Part shown: one piece after another, positions 7,837 to 15,230 of the stretch
Layout: each line of letters begins with the position of its first letter
Position numbering within the stretch: the first letter of the stretch is position 1
Assembly (NCBI RefSeq): GCF_009866965.1
Contig: NZ_SPKJ01000014.1
Location: forward strand, 1 to 61,450
Reading direction: 5' to 3'
DNA length: 61,450 nucleotides
Source: Propylenella binzhouense
GTDB taxonomy: Bacteria; Pseudomonadota; Alphaproteobacteria; Rhizobiales; Afifellaceae
Translations under genes and position numbers: made by a program
Notes under the pieces: generated by a model
What the model saw: the letters and a program-made list of their open reading frames with translations, nothing else
What the model was told of the DNA's origin: nothing
Databases searched by the model: none

Positions 7837-8505
7837 ATGGTGGCGATGGAGCGGTGGGAGCGCACGAGCGCACAGAAGCCTTCGCTGCAGTCCGCCGCCT
7901 ACGAGGCGATCAAGCATCGCATCGTGACCTGCCGGTACCGGCCGGGCGAATACCTCAACGAGCAGCAGATCAGCGACGAGCTCGGCTTCGGCCGCACGCC
8001 CGTCCACCAGGCGGTCAACCGGCTGAGCCTCGAAGGGCTGGTCGAGATCATCCCGCGCAAGGGCGTGATCGTGAAGCCGCTCAGCCTCGACGAGATCCTC
8101 GACGTCTCGGATATCCGCCAGATCAACGAGATCCACTGCGCCCAGCTCGCCTCCCAGCGGCTGACGGCCGACGCCGATTCCGAATTCGACGAGATCATCG
8201 CGGAATCCCGCGACGCCTGCGAGGAGCGCGACGTCGAGCGCCTGATGATGCTCGACCGCCGCTTCCACGGCCTCATCGCCGCGACGGCCGGAAATGCGGT
8301 GCTCTCCGACGTGCTGAGGAACCTCCACGACCGGTCGCTGCGGCACTGGTTCCTGTCCCTCAGCGATCCGGAGCACGACCGGCGCGTGCTCGGCGAGCAC
8401 GAGCGGATCGTCCAGGCCATCCGGTCCGGCGACAAGGCGCGGATCGCCGAAGCCGTGACCGACCATATCGGCTCCTTCCGCAAGAACCTTCTCACCCGCA
8501 TCTGA
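7837..8505 (+). CDS. GntR-family (FCD subfamily) transcriptional regulator
   Basis: 222 residues. The N-terminal winged helix-turn-helix (about 15-80) includes EQQISDELGFGRTPVHQAVNRL; the C-terminal all-helical ligand domain (about 90-215) is of FCD type, with the metal-binding pattern DRRFHGLI and late histidines (GEHERIV, DHIGSF). The ATG at 7837 is preferred because GGGAGG lies eight bases upstream; a second ATG at 7846 is possible. It is convergent with the Liv transporter operon 18 bp away and is the obvious candidate regulator of that operon or of DUF2848. FCD regulators usually respond to carboxylate ligands. Confidence 0.9.
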   Translation: MVAMERWERTSAQKPSLQSAAYEAIKHRIVTCRYRPGEYLNEQQISDELGFGRTPVHQAVNRLSLEGLVEIIPRKGVIVKPLSLDEILDVSDIRQINEIHCAQLASQRLTADADSEFDEIIAESRDACEERDVERLMMLDRRFHGLIAATAGNAVLSDVLRNLHDRSLRHWFLSLSDPEHDRRVLGEHERIVQAIRSGDKARIAEAVTDHIGSFRKNLLTRI

Positions 8506-8523
8506 ACGCGGCCTGCCGCGCCT

Positions 8524-9198
8524 TCAGGCCGCGGGGACCGTGTCACGGACGATTTCGCCGCGCTCGATCTGGACCGTCCGGTCGACGATCCGGTCGAGGA
8601 GGTGCGGCGAGGATTCCGTGATGAGAAGCGCGAGCTCCGGCATGCGGCTGCGGATCCGGCCGATCGCCTCGGCATAGGCGAGCGCGAGCGCCGGAGCGAG
8701 CCCCTGGAACGGCTCGTCGAGAAGGACGAGCCTGGTGCCGACCATCAGCGCACGGCCGAGCGCGACCATCTTGCCCTGGCCGCCGGAGAGATGCCCGCCC
8801 GCCCGGCCGCGCATGGCCTTCAGCTCCGGCAGCAGATCGTAGACCTGGTCGAGCCGGGCCCTCCGCTCCGCGGACGGCAGCCGCAGCGCAAGCGCGGGCA
8901 GGAGCAGATTGTCCTCCACCGAGAAGGCCGGGATGAGCCGCCGGTCCTCGGGCGCATAGCCGATGCCCGCTGCCGCGCGGGCGTGGCTCGGAAGAGCGCC
9001 GAGATCCGTGCCGGCCATGGCGACCCTGCCGGCAGCGAGCGGCACGAGCCCCATGATGACCCTGAGCGTGGTGGTCTTGCCGGCGCCGTTCCGGCCGACG
9101 AGGACGGTGGTCCGGCCGGCCTCGACCGCGAGATCGACGTCGCGCAGGACGAGCACGCCCCCGAGCCGCGCCTTCACCGAGCGAAGCACCAGCATCAT
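8524..9198 (-). CDS. livF: Branched-chain amino-acid-type ABC transporter ATPase (LivF-like)
   Basis: 224 residues. Walker A is GRNGAGKTTT (about 36-45), the signature LSGGQ, and Walker B LVLLDEP. This is the second ATPase of a HAAT (Liv-type) importer. The start ATG at 9198 overlaps the livG stop by 4 bp; a second ATG follows immediately. It is the last gene of the operon binding protein-livH-livM-livG-livF, read on the minus strand. The substrate is not necessarily a branched-chain amino acid, since this family also imports amides, urea and aromatic acids. Confidence 0.92.
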   Translation of the reverse strand: MMLVLRSVKARLGGVLVLRDVDLAVEAGRTTVLVGRNGAGKTTTLRVIMGLVPLAAGRVAMAGTDLGALPSHARAAAGIGYAPEDRRLIPAFSVEDNLLLPALALRLPSAERRARLDQVYDLLPELKAMRGRAGGHLSGGQGKMVALGRALMVGTRLVLLDEPFQGLAPALALAYAEAIGRIRSRMPELALLITESSPHLLDRIVDRTVQIERGEIVRDTVPAA

Positions 9199-9941
9199 AC
9201 CGCCCCGACGACGCTGCGGATCACGCGCTCGTCGGCGAGCACGGCCTCGGGCGCGCCCGACGCCAGCACCTTGCCGCTGTCCCAGACGAGCACCCGGCCG
9301 GCATAGGTCCGCACGATCTCCATGTCGTGCTCCACGAACAGCGCCGTGATGCCTTCCGTCTTCAAGACCTGCATGAGCGTGCCCATGAGTGCGTATTTCT
9401 CCTGCGCGCTGACCCCGCTCGTCGGCTCGTCCATCAGCAGGAGGCGCGGCTTGAGCGCGAGCGCCAGCGCGATGTCGGCGAGCTTGCGCATGCCTTCCGG
9501 CAGTTCCGAGACGGGCTGGCCGGCGGCGGTCTCGAGCCCGACGAGCTCGAGCAGCGCGCGCCCCTCGACTCGGTACGCCTCCCGGTCTAGCGGCGCGAGG
9601 ACCTGCCGGATGCCGTGGCGGGCGGCAAGCGCCAGCATGACGTTTTCCAGCAGGCTGTGGCCGGCGAAAAGCTGCGGGATCTGGAAGGCGCGGGCGATCC
9701 CCCGCCGGGTGATCGCGCGCGGCGAGAGGCCGGTAATGTCCCGCCCCTCGAACAGCACCGAGCCCGTCGCGGGCTTCACGTAGCCGGTGCACAGGTTGAG
9801 GAAGGTGGTCTTGCCGGCCCCGTTCGGGCCGATGATCGCCATGAACTCGCCGGCCGCGATTTCGAGCTCCACGCCGTCTGCGGCGGCCACGCCGCCGAAG
9901 GCGATGCGGAGGTTCTCGACCTTGAGGATCGGCGGCGTCAT
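9195..9941 (-). CDS. livG: Branched-chain amino-acid-type ABC transporter ATPase (LivG-like)
   Basis: 248 residues with Walker A GPNGAGKTTF, Walker B LLLMDEP and the switch His in FVEHDMEIV. The ABC signature is unusual: where LSGGQ or LxxGQ is expected the sequence reads LPEGMRKLADIAL, a degenerate form. LivG-type proteins often vary here, so the gene is probably functional. The ATG at 9941 overlaps the livM stop by 4 bp, and its own stop overlaps the livF start. It is the first ATPase of the importer. Confidence 0.92.
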   Translation of the reverse strand: MTPPILKVENLRIAFGGVAAADGVELEIAAGEFMAIIGPNGAGKTTFLNLCTGYVKPATGSVLFEGRDITGLSPRAITRRGIARAFQIPQLFAGHSLLENVMLALAARHGIRQVLAPLDREAYRVEGRALLELVGLETAAGQPVSELPEGMRKLADIALALALKPRLLLMDEPTSGVSAQEKYALMGTLMQVLKTEGITALFVEHDMEIVRTYAGRVLVWDSGKVLASGAPEAVLADERVIRSVVGAV

Positions 9942-10873
9942 TGCGCGCCCCTCCGGCGGAAGAGCTTCGCCCCGATGCCGTAGAGCCCCTCCGGCAGGAA
10001 GAAGATGACGAGGAGGAGCGCGACGCCGACGACGAGGTTCCAGGTCTCGGCCGCGAAGCCGGAGGCGAGCGTCCGCAGCACTTCGAGGAAGATCGCGCCG
10101 ATGAACGGGCCGGCCGGCCCGGCTATCCCGCCCAGCACGGCCACGAGCACGAAATGGCCGGATTCCGTCCAGTAGGCCATCTCCGGCACGACGTGCCCGA
10201 TCGCGATGCCGGCGATCGCGCCGCCGAGCCCGGCGAGCATGGCCGAGAGCACATAGGCGGAGAGGAGCACGCCCCGGACCGAGACGCCGAGATATTCGAG
10301 CCGCACCTCGTTGGTCTCCACGGCGGCGAGCGCTTCGCCCATCGGGCTGCGGAAATAGAGCTGGACGAGAATGCCCGCGGCGACGAAGAGGCCGATCACG
10401 ACGTAGAGGAATACGGCGTTGAAGGCCTCGCGGTCGAGCGCCGACCCGACAAGCGTCGGCGTCGCGACCCGCATGCCGTCGCTGCCGCCGGTCAGGCCGT
10501 AGAGCTTCGAGAGAAGCGAAAAGACGACCATCGAGACGGCGAGATTGAGCATCGCGAAGAAGATGGCGCGGTAGCGCACCATGAAGGCGCCGACGACAAG
10601 GCCGGCAAGCCCGGAGACCACGACCGCCGCGGCGAGGAGCAGGAACAGGTCCGTCGTGCCCGTCGCGCGCATCAGGAAGGCGACCGCATAGGCGCCGACG
10701 GCATAGAACAAAGCGTGGCCGATCGAGATGAGGCCGGCGCGCAGGAGCACGGCGACCCCGAGCGCCGCGAACCCGCTCGCGATGGTGATGATGAAGACGA
10801 AGCGCAGCCACGGCACGGCCGCGGGCAGCAGCGCCACGAGCGCGGCGAGGACGGCGAGAACGACGATCGGCAT
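9938..10873 (-). CDS. livM: Liv-type ABC transporter permease (LivM-like)
   Basis: 311 residues, about eight to ten hydrophobic segments, ending in a basic tail. It contains the LivM-type central segment with AVETNEVRLEYLGVSVRGVLLSAYVLSAMLAGLGG and AVLGGIAGPAGPFIGA. It forms the heterodimeric membrane channel with LivH. There is a 6-bp gap after livH and a 4-bp overlap with livG. Confidence 0.92.
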   Translation of the reverse strand: MPIVVLAVLAALVALLPAAVPWLRFVFIITIASGFAALGVAVLLRAGLISIGHALFYAVGAYAVAFLMRATGTTDLFLLLAAAVVVSGLAGLVVGAFMVRYRAIFFAMLNLAVSMVVFSLLSKLYGLTGGSDGMRVATPTLVGSALDREAFNAVFLYVVIGLFVAAGILVQLYFRSPMGEALAAVETNEVRLEYLGVSVRGVLLSAYVLSAMLAGLGGAIAGIAIGHVVPEMAYWTESGHFVLVAVLGGIAGPAGPFIGAIFLEVLRTLASGFAAETWNLVVGVALLLVIFFLPEGLYGIGAKLFRRRGAQ

Positions 10874-10879
10874 CGGGGC

Positions 10880-11779
10880 TCAGATCCTGCGGACCCTCAC
10901 CGACCCGAACAGTCCGTAGGGCCGGACGAGCAGGACGGCGAGCATGACGAGATAGGGAACGACCGCCTCGAACTCGGGCGCGAAATAGATGGCGAGCACC
11001 CGGACGACGCCGACGACGAGCGCCGCGAGCGCCGCCCCCTCGATCTGCCCGAGCCCGCCGATCGCGGCCACCGCGAAGGCGAGGACGATCGCCTCCGGCC
11101 CGGTGCCAGGCGCGACGCCGACCGTCGGGGAAGCGAGCGCGCCGCCGAAGGCGGCGAGGAACACGCCGAGCGTGAATGCGGCCATGTAGACGCGGCGGGT
11201 GTCGATGCCGAGCGCCTGGGAGACCTCCGGATCGGCGACGACTGCGACCATCAGCTTGCCGAACCGGGTGTAGGACATCAGGAGCCGTAGCGCGACGACG
11301 ACGAGGACCGCGAGCGCGATCAGGACGAGCTGGTAGTTGAGGTAGAGAATGCCGCCGATCTCCGACGTCCCGAAGAGCTGGACGGGCGCATCCTGGTAGA
11401 GCGACTGCACCCCGAATACGAGCTTCTGCAGGTCCTCGAAGATCAGGAACAGCGCGAACGTCACCAGGATCTGGAGCGATTCGGGCCGGCCATAGGTCCA
11501 GCGCAGGAATCCGCGCTCCACGGCGGGACCGAGAATAGCCGCGACGATCGCCGCGCTCACCGCCAGCGCCGGCAGCGTGAGCCAGGGGCTCAGCCCTGCC
11601 GAGACGATCCAGAGCGAGAGGGACACGCTCGCATAGGCGCCGATCGCATAGAAGCTGCCATGCGCGACGTTGAGGATGCGCAGCACGCTGAAGACGAGGC
11701 TAAGGCCGACGGCCACGAAGAAGATGAGCGCCGCGTTGGCGAGTCCGTCCACCAGCAGCGGCATGAGAGCCTGCAGCAT
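10880..11779 (-). CDS. livH: Liv-type ABC transporter permease (LivH-like)
   Basis: 299 residues, about eight hydrophobic segments. Typical LivH features are the N-terminal VFSVLRILNVAHGSFYAIGAY and the loop GIDTRRVYMAAFTLGVFLAAFGGALASP, followed by FAVAAIGGLGQIEGAA. It is the first permease gene after the binding-protein gene (58-bp gap), and its stop lies 6 bp before livM. Confidence 0.92.
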   Translation of the reverse strand: MLQALMPLLVDGLANAALIFFVAVGLSLVFSVLRILNVAHGSFYAIGAYASVSLSLWIVSAGLSPWLTLPALAVSAAIVAAILGPAVERGFLRWTYGRPESLQILVTFALFLIFEDLQKLVFGVQSLYQDAPVQLFGTSEIGGILYLNYQLVLIALAVLVVVALRLLMSYTRFGKLMVAVVADPEVSQALGIDTRRVYMAAFTLGVFLAAFGGALASPTVGVAPGTGPEAIVLAFAVAAIGGLGQIEGAALAALVVGVVRVLAIYFAPEFEAVVPYLVMLAVLLVRPYGLFGSVRVRRI

Positions 11780-11837
11780 CTGCGCTCCTCGTCGGGGGGA
11801 AGGAGGAGGCCGCGGCGCGACCGCCGCGGCCGTCGGC

Positions 11838-13136
11838 CTACTGGGCCGAGCCGGGCTTCGGCAGCTTCGCGAGGAAGTCCTTGTCGAGCGAGCCGATCCA
11901 GGCGATCGGGTCGGTGCCGGCGGGCGGCGTCACGAGTTCGGCCGGATACCGCACCATCTCGCCGATCACCGGGAACGGATATTTGTCGCTCTTCGCCGTC
12001 ACGCCGACGATCTGGTCGACGAGCCCGTCATTGTCCTCGCTGCGGATGGTGAGGCCGCCCGTCAACGTCTCGACCGTCAGGCCGTCGAGCGCGGCGCTGA
12101 GCTCCTCGGCCGTCGGCCAGGCGCCGCCCTTCGCCGCGATCGCCTTCTCGTAGGCGGCTTTGAGGGCGAGGATCGTGTTCGCCATCTTGAAGGACGGGAA
12201 GACCGGATACGCCTGGAACTTGGCCTGGTAGTCGGCCACGAACTTCTGCGCTGCCGCGTTCTTCTCCGCGACCGGCGACTGCCACCAGCCGTCGCCGAGA
12301 ACGCCGATGATGACGCCGTCGGGAAGCTGGCTGCCGACGCTCTGCAGCACCGCCTCGCCGACCGACAGCACGCCCTGGCTGTTGCGGAAGAGGCCGCGCG
12401 GGGCTGCCTGCCGCACGAAGTTCTCGAGATCCGCGCCCCAGAAATTGGTGAACACCACGTCCGGGCGGGCCGCCATGATGCGGGAGATCTCGGTGTTGTA
12501 GTTGGACGCCCCGAGCTTCGGGAAGAGCTCGGCGACGAATTCGACGTCGGGCTTGAAGGCCTTGAGCGCGGCCGTGAAGATCTGCGCGGCATCGTGCCCG
12601 AACGCATAGTCCGGATTGATGATCGCGACCGTCTTCAGGTCCGGCTTCTTGTCGAGCACGTAGAGCGCGGTGGCGACGAATTCGGGGATCGTGCTCGAAT
12701 TGGCCCGGTAGACGTAGTCGTATTTGTCCTTCAGGAAGAGCTGGTGCGTGTCGCAGTTCCACGCGACCGTCGGCATCTTCAGCTGCTCCGCGATCGGCGC
12801 GAGCGCGAGGCAGTTGCCGCTCGAGAGCGCGGCGATCATCGCCGAGACCTCGCCGCTCGTGGCGAGCCGGCGGAATTCGGACACGACCGCATCCGTCCCC
12901 TGCCCTTCGTCCACATAGACGGGCTTCACCGGCACGCCGCCGATGCCGCCGGCGGCATTGATCCCGTCGAAGATCAGGCCGGCGGCGTTGCGCGCCGGCA
13001 TGCCGTAGGCGGCGGGGCCTCCCGACATGAAGGTGAAGACACCGATGCCCAGCTCCTTGGGCTTCTCCTGCGCCGACGCATGCCCCAGGAGCGCGGCGAG
13101 CGCGAGCGCACCGGCGAGGCCTTTCCAAACTTGCAT
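11838..13136 (-). CDS. Liv-type ABC transporter substrate-binding protein
   Basis: 432 residues. The signal peptide MQVWKGLAGALALAALLGHASA is followed by a type I periplasmic binding fold of the LivJ/AmiC family (Peripla_BP_6), with landmarks GIGVFTFMSGGPAAYG, AALSSGNCLALAPIAEQ and VFTNFWGADLENFV. The ATG at 13136 has GGGAG six bases upstream; longer open reading upstream is not coding, because it runs antisense to the next gene. It leads the transporter operon and is divergent from the DUF2848 gene. The ligand cannot be told from sequence. Confidence 0.92.
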   Translation of the reverse strand: MQVWKGLAGALALAALLGHASAQEKPKELGIGVFTFMSGGPAAYGMPARNAAGLIFDGINAAGGIGGVPVKPVYVDEGQGTDAVVSEFRRLATSGEVSAMIAALSSGNCLALAPIAEQLKMPTVAWNCDTHQLFLKDKYDYVYRANSSTIPEFVATALYVLDKKPDLKTVAIINPDYAFGHDAAQIFTAALKAFKPDVEFVAELFPKLGASNYNTEISRIMAARPDVVFTNFWGADLENFVRQAAPRGLFRNSQGVLSVGEAVLQSVGSQLPDGVIIGVLGDGWWQSPVAEKNAAAQKFVADYQAKFQAYPVFPSFKMANTILALKAAYEKAIAAKGGAWPTAEELSAALDGLTVETLTGGLTIRSEDNDGLVDQIVGVTAKSDKYPFPVIGEMVRYPAELVTPPAGTDPIAWIGSLDKDFLAKLPKPGSAQ

Positions 13137-13340
13137 GACGACTCCCTCATATCCCTCGGCTCCCGGCCAGCACCCGTTCCGGTTCGCCTCCGCCGATTGT
13201 GTCCCGGACGCGCGGAAAAGGAAAGTATTGTGATATTTCACCCGTACATTAATAGCAAAAGCGACGGCCGGCGAGCGCATCGCGCCCTGCCGTCGGGCGG
13301 CGGCGGCCGCTCGAACCAGATGCGAGAGGAGAGGGATCAG
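13137..13340. promoter_or_regulatory. Divergent promoter region of the Liv operon and DUF2848 gene
   Basis: 204 bp, with a conspicuously AT-rich core (about 13218-13262). GTGATATTTCAC (13230-13241; GTGA-N4-TCAC) lies between a possible minus-strand -10 (AATACT, complement of 13224-13229) and -35 (TTAATG, complement of 13247-13252), a 17-bp spacing. An operator in the spacer would block transcription of the transporter. The same palindrome form occurs upstream of the GntR gene at 7716-7727. Confidence 0.5.
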
Positions 13341-14027
13341 ATGCCCCAGATCCGGATTTCGATCGAAGGCAGCAACGGCAGCGAGGCGAGCGAGCTCGAG
13401 ATCCGCGAGCTCGTGGTGGCCGGCTGGACCGGGCGCGACAAGGCGGCGATGGAGAAGCACATCGCGGAGCTCGAGGAGCTCGGGGTGAAGCGCCCCGCCC
13501 GCACGCCGATCTACTACCGCGTCGCCGCCGACCGGCTGACGACGGCTTCCTCGATCCAGGTCTGCGGCGGCGATTCGAGCGGCGAGGTGGAGTTTCTCCT
13601 CGCCGCGCATCCGACCGGCCTCCTCGTCGGCCTCGGCTCCGACCACACCGACCGCAAGCTCGAGACCTACAACGTCACCCTCTCCAAGCAGGCCTGCGAG
13701 AAGCCGATCGGCGCGCGCTTCTGGCGCTTCGACGACGTCATCGGCCATTGGGACGAGCTCGTGCTGCGCGCCCATATCGTGACCGGCGGCAGGCGCGAGC
13801 TCTACCAGGAGGGGCGCCTTTCGGGCATGCTGCCGCCCGGCGAGCTGATGGCCGGCTATGACGGCGGCGCCAGGCTCGCCGCCGCCACGGCGATGTTCGG
13901 CGGCACGTTCGCCGCCATCGGCGGCATCCGCCCGGCCGACCGCTTCGAAGGAGAGCTCGAGGATCCGGTCCTTGGCCGCAAGCTCGCCTTCGCATACGAC
14001 GTCGCCACCCTCCCGATCCACGGCTGA
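13341..14027 (+). CDS. DUF2848 family protein
   Basis: 228 residues. Family landmarks are LVVAGWTGRDKAAMEKHI, GSDHTDRKLE, TLSKQACEKPIG and HWDELVLRAHI. DUF2848 proteins are soluble and catalytically uncharacterised; some resemble the fumarylacetoacetate-hydrolase fold, which I cannot confirm here. The ATG at 13341 has GAGGAGAGGG upstream; upstream open reading continues but is antisense to the binding-protein gene. Being divergent from a Liv-type importer suggests it processes the imported substrate. Confidence 0.85.
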   Translation: MPQIRISIEGSNGSEASELEIRELVVAGWTGRDKAAMEKHIAELEELGVKRPARTPIYYRVAADRLTTASSIQVCGGDSSGEVEFLLAAHPTGLLVGLGSDHTDRKLETYNVTLSKQACEKPIGARFWRFDDVIGHWDELVLRAHIVTGGRRELYQEGRLSGMLPPGELMAGYDGGARLAAATAMFGGTFAAIGGIRPADRFEGELEDPVLGRKLAFAYDVATLPIHG

Positions 14028-14061
14028 CGGCCAGGTTCCGGACCTCGCGCCGCCGCCTTGA

Positions 14062-14097
14062 GAGGGCCTCGCCGACGGCGCAGTCGACAAGGCCCTC
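14062..14097 (+). terminator. Possible terminator hairpin after DUF2848 gene
   Basis: GAGGGCCT (14062-14069) pairs perfectly with AGGCCCTC (14090-14097) across a 20-nt loop, 35 bp past the stop codon. No U-run follows, so efficiency is doubtful. Confidence 0.4.
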
Positions 14098-14213
14098 ATC
14101 CCGCCTCACCGATGGCGTCGACGACTGCAGAGGCTCACGCCGCGTCCGAACGGTCCGGCGCCGGATCGGCCGGCCGCGACGCCCTCAGAATCGTCGGCGA
14201 GAAGAAGCTTTTC

Positions 14214-14280
14214 TATAAACTGGGAGCGGCAGATTATACTAAATGGCCTGTTTGGTATAAAGCGGCGGGGCCGGTTTATA
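14214..14280. repeat. 67-bp AT-rich nested palindrome
   Basis: The outer arms TATAAAC (14214-14220) and GTTTATA (14274-14280) and the inner arms TATACTAAA (14235-14243) and TTTGGTATA (14251-14259; one G-T pair) share the same centre, with exactly 14 bp between arms on each side. It is strikingly AT-rich in very GC-rich DNA. It could be a remnant of a small mobile element, a protein-binding site or a recombination site. Confidence 0.6.
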
Positions 14281-14360
14281 TGTAAGTTCACATCCGTGCG
14301 TTCCTCCGACCCGCAGAGCTCACACCCAAGCGCCTCTTGCAACACCCCGCTCCGAATCGG

Positions 14361-14948
14361 TCAGGTGTGGAGAACGGTCATCAGGGCGGCGGAAAAGCGG
14401 GGATCGGGGCTGTCGACAACGTAGACCCGCGGCGGTCCGGACCGTTTCATGACCTTAAGGCCGTCGACCATCAGTTCGACGCCGGCGATCTGAGTCCAAG
14501 TGATGCGCTCGTTCTTTGCATCGCTTTCGAAGCACAAAGCCTTGTCCGTCACAATGAGTCTGCCGCGCGCCGTGGCCTGCCAGGTCTTCTCGGCCCTGAT
14601 CGAACCGCCGCCGACGCGATACCGGACGCCCTTGACGATAGGTATGGAGAACGACGCTCCGGACGTTGAGTATCGACCGGTCCCTTTCAGCTCCATGCGC
14701 GCGACGTTCGGCTGAATGGCGACAAGCCGTTCTCTGCCGACCGGTCGATAACCATGCGCCTCAGGCGTCAGAACGGGCAGTTCCAGATTCCCGTCCTCAT
14801 CGGCGAAAGAACGGACCTCGGTGATGATGGAGTGCTTGTAGTTGGCCGTTCTGGCCCTCTCCGCTTCGCGGGAATACGAGCGAAAGAACATGGCCAGTCC
14901 AATGCCGACCACAAGTAGAAGCACCAACGTAACGCCGCCGCCATCCAT
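14361..14948 (-). CDS. Membrane-anchored protein of unknown function
   Basis: 195 residues. One N-terminal transmembrane helix (about 5-23, VTLVLLLVVGIGLAMFF) is followed by a soluble domain. The later part (about 115-190: TARGRLIVTDKALCFES, ITWTQIAGVELMVDGLKVMKRSG) resembles a PH-like/GRAM-like beta pattern, but I do not recognise a named family. Base composition is visibly lower in G+C than its neighbours and codon choice is less biased, which suggests horizontal transfer. The ATG at 14948 has GGAGG about eleven bases upstream. It has no operon partners and is convergent with the DUF2848 gene across the AT-rich palindrome. Confidence 0.65.
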   Translation of the reverse strand: MDGGGVTLVLLLVVGIGLAMFFRSYSREAERARTANYKHSIITEVRSFADEDGNLELPVLTPEAHGYRPVGRERLVAIQPNVARMELKGTGRYSTSGASFSIPIVKGVRYRVGGGSIRAEKTWQATARGRLIVTDKALCFESDAKNERITWTQIAGVELMVDGLKVMKRSGPPRVYVVDSPDPRFSAALMTVLHT

Positions 14949-15230
14949 GGCCCCACATCCTCCACCTTGATGGCCTCCCCCGACTCTATCTTGGATTGCA
15001 GATTGAACAACGACAAGCTTCCATTCTGCCGGGGGGCTACCACGCCGAAGCGGGCTTTCTGGTCAGGATCCGGTTCGCGGACTTCGCCACCCGCCTCGGC
15101 TTGCCATTGAACGCATCTTCGTTTGCGGCCGTGCCGAGATCGCGACGCCCCTCCGGTTAACCGCCTCTCAACCACCCGAACCTAGCGTCGGCGCGAAACC
15201 TGGCAGCAGGAGAGCGTTCCGAGGGCGCGG
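14949..15230. other. Atypical intergenic stretch, possible gene remnant
   Basis: 282 bp of moderately lower G+C between the orphan membrane gene and the divergent penicillin-binding protein gene. A minus-strand frame (15175 leftwards) reads through it and overlaps the orphan gene in another frame; it may be chance or a decayed gene. The rightmost 50 bp carry the ribosome-binding site of the penicillin-binding protein gene (CCGAGGGCGCGG before 15231). Confidence 0.4.

Larger units (their letters stand above)
14028..14360. other. Intergenic region with AT-rich palindrome
   Basis: 333 bp between convergent genes. It contains a stem-loop just after the DUF2848 gene (14062-14097) and a symmetrical AT-rich palindrome (14214-14280). 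A 75-codon frame at 14058-14285 runs through both but has no ribosome-binding site and no recognisable sequence, so it is not called. Confidence 0.6.

Noticed and set aside
14058-14285. A 75-codon plus-strand frame crossing the AT-rich palindrome
   Set aside because: No ribosome-binding site, no family, and its end lies in the palindrome; more likely non-coding.
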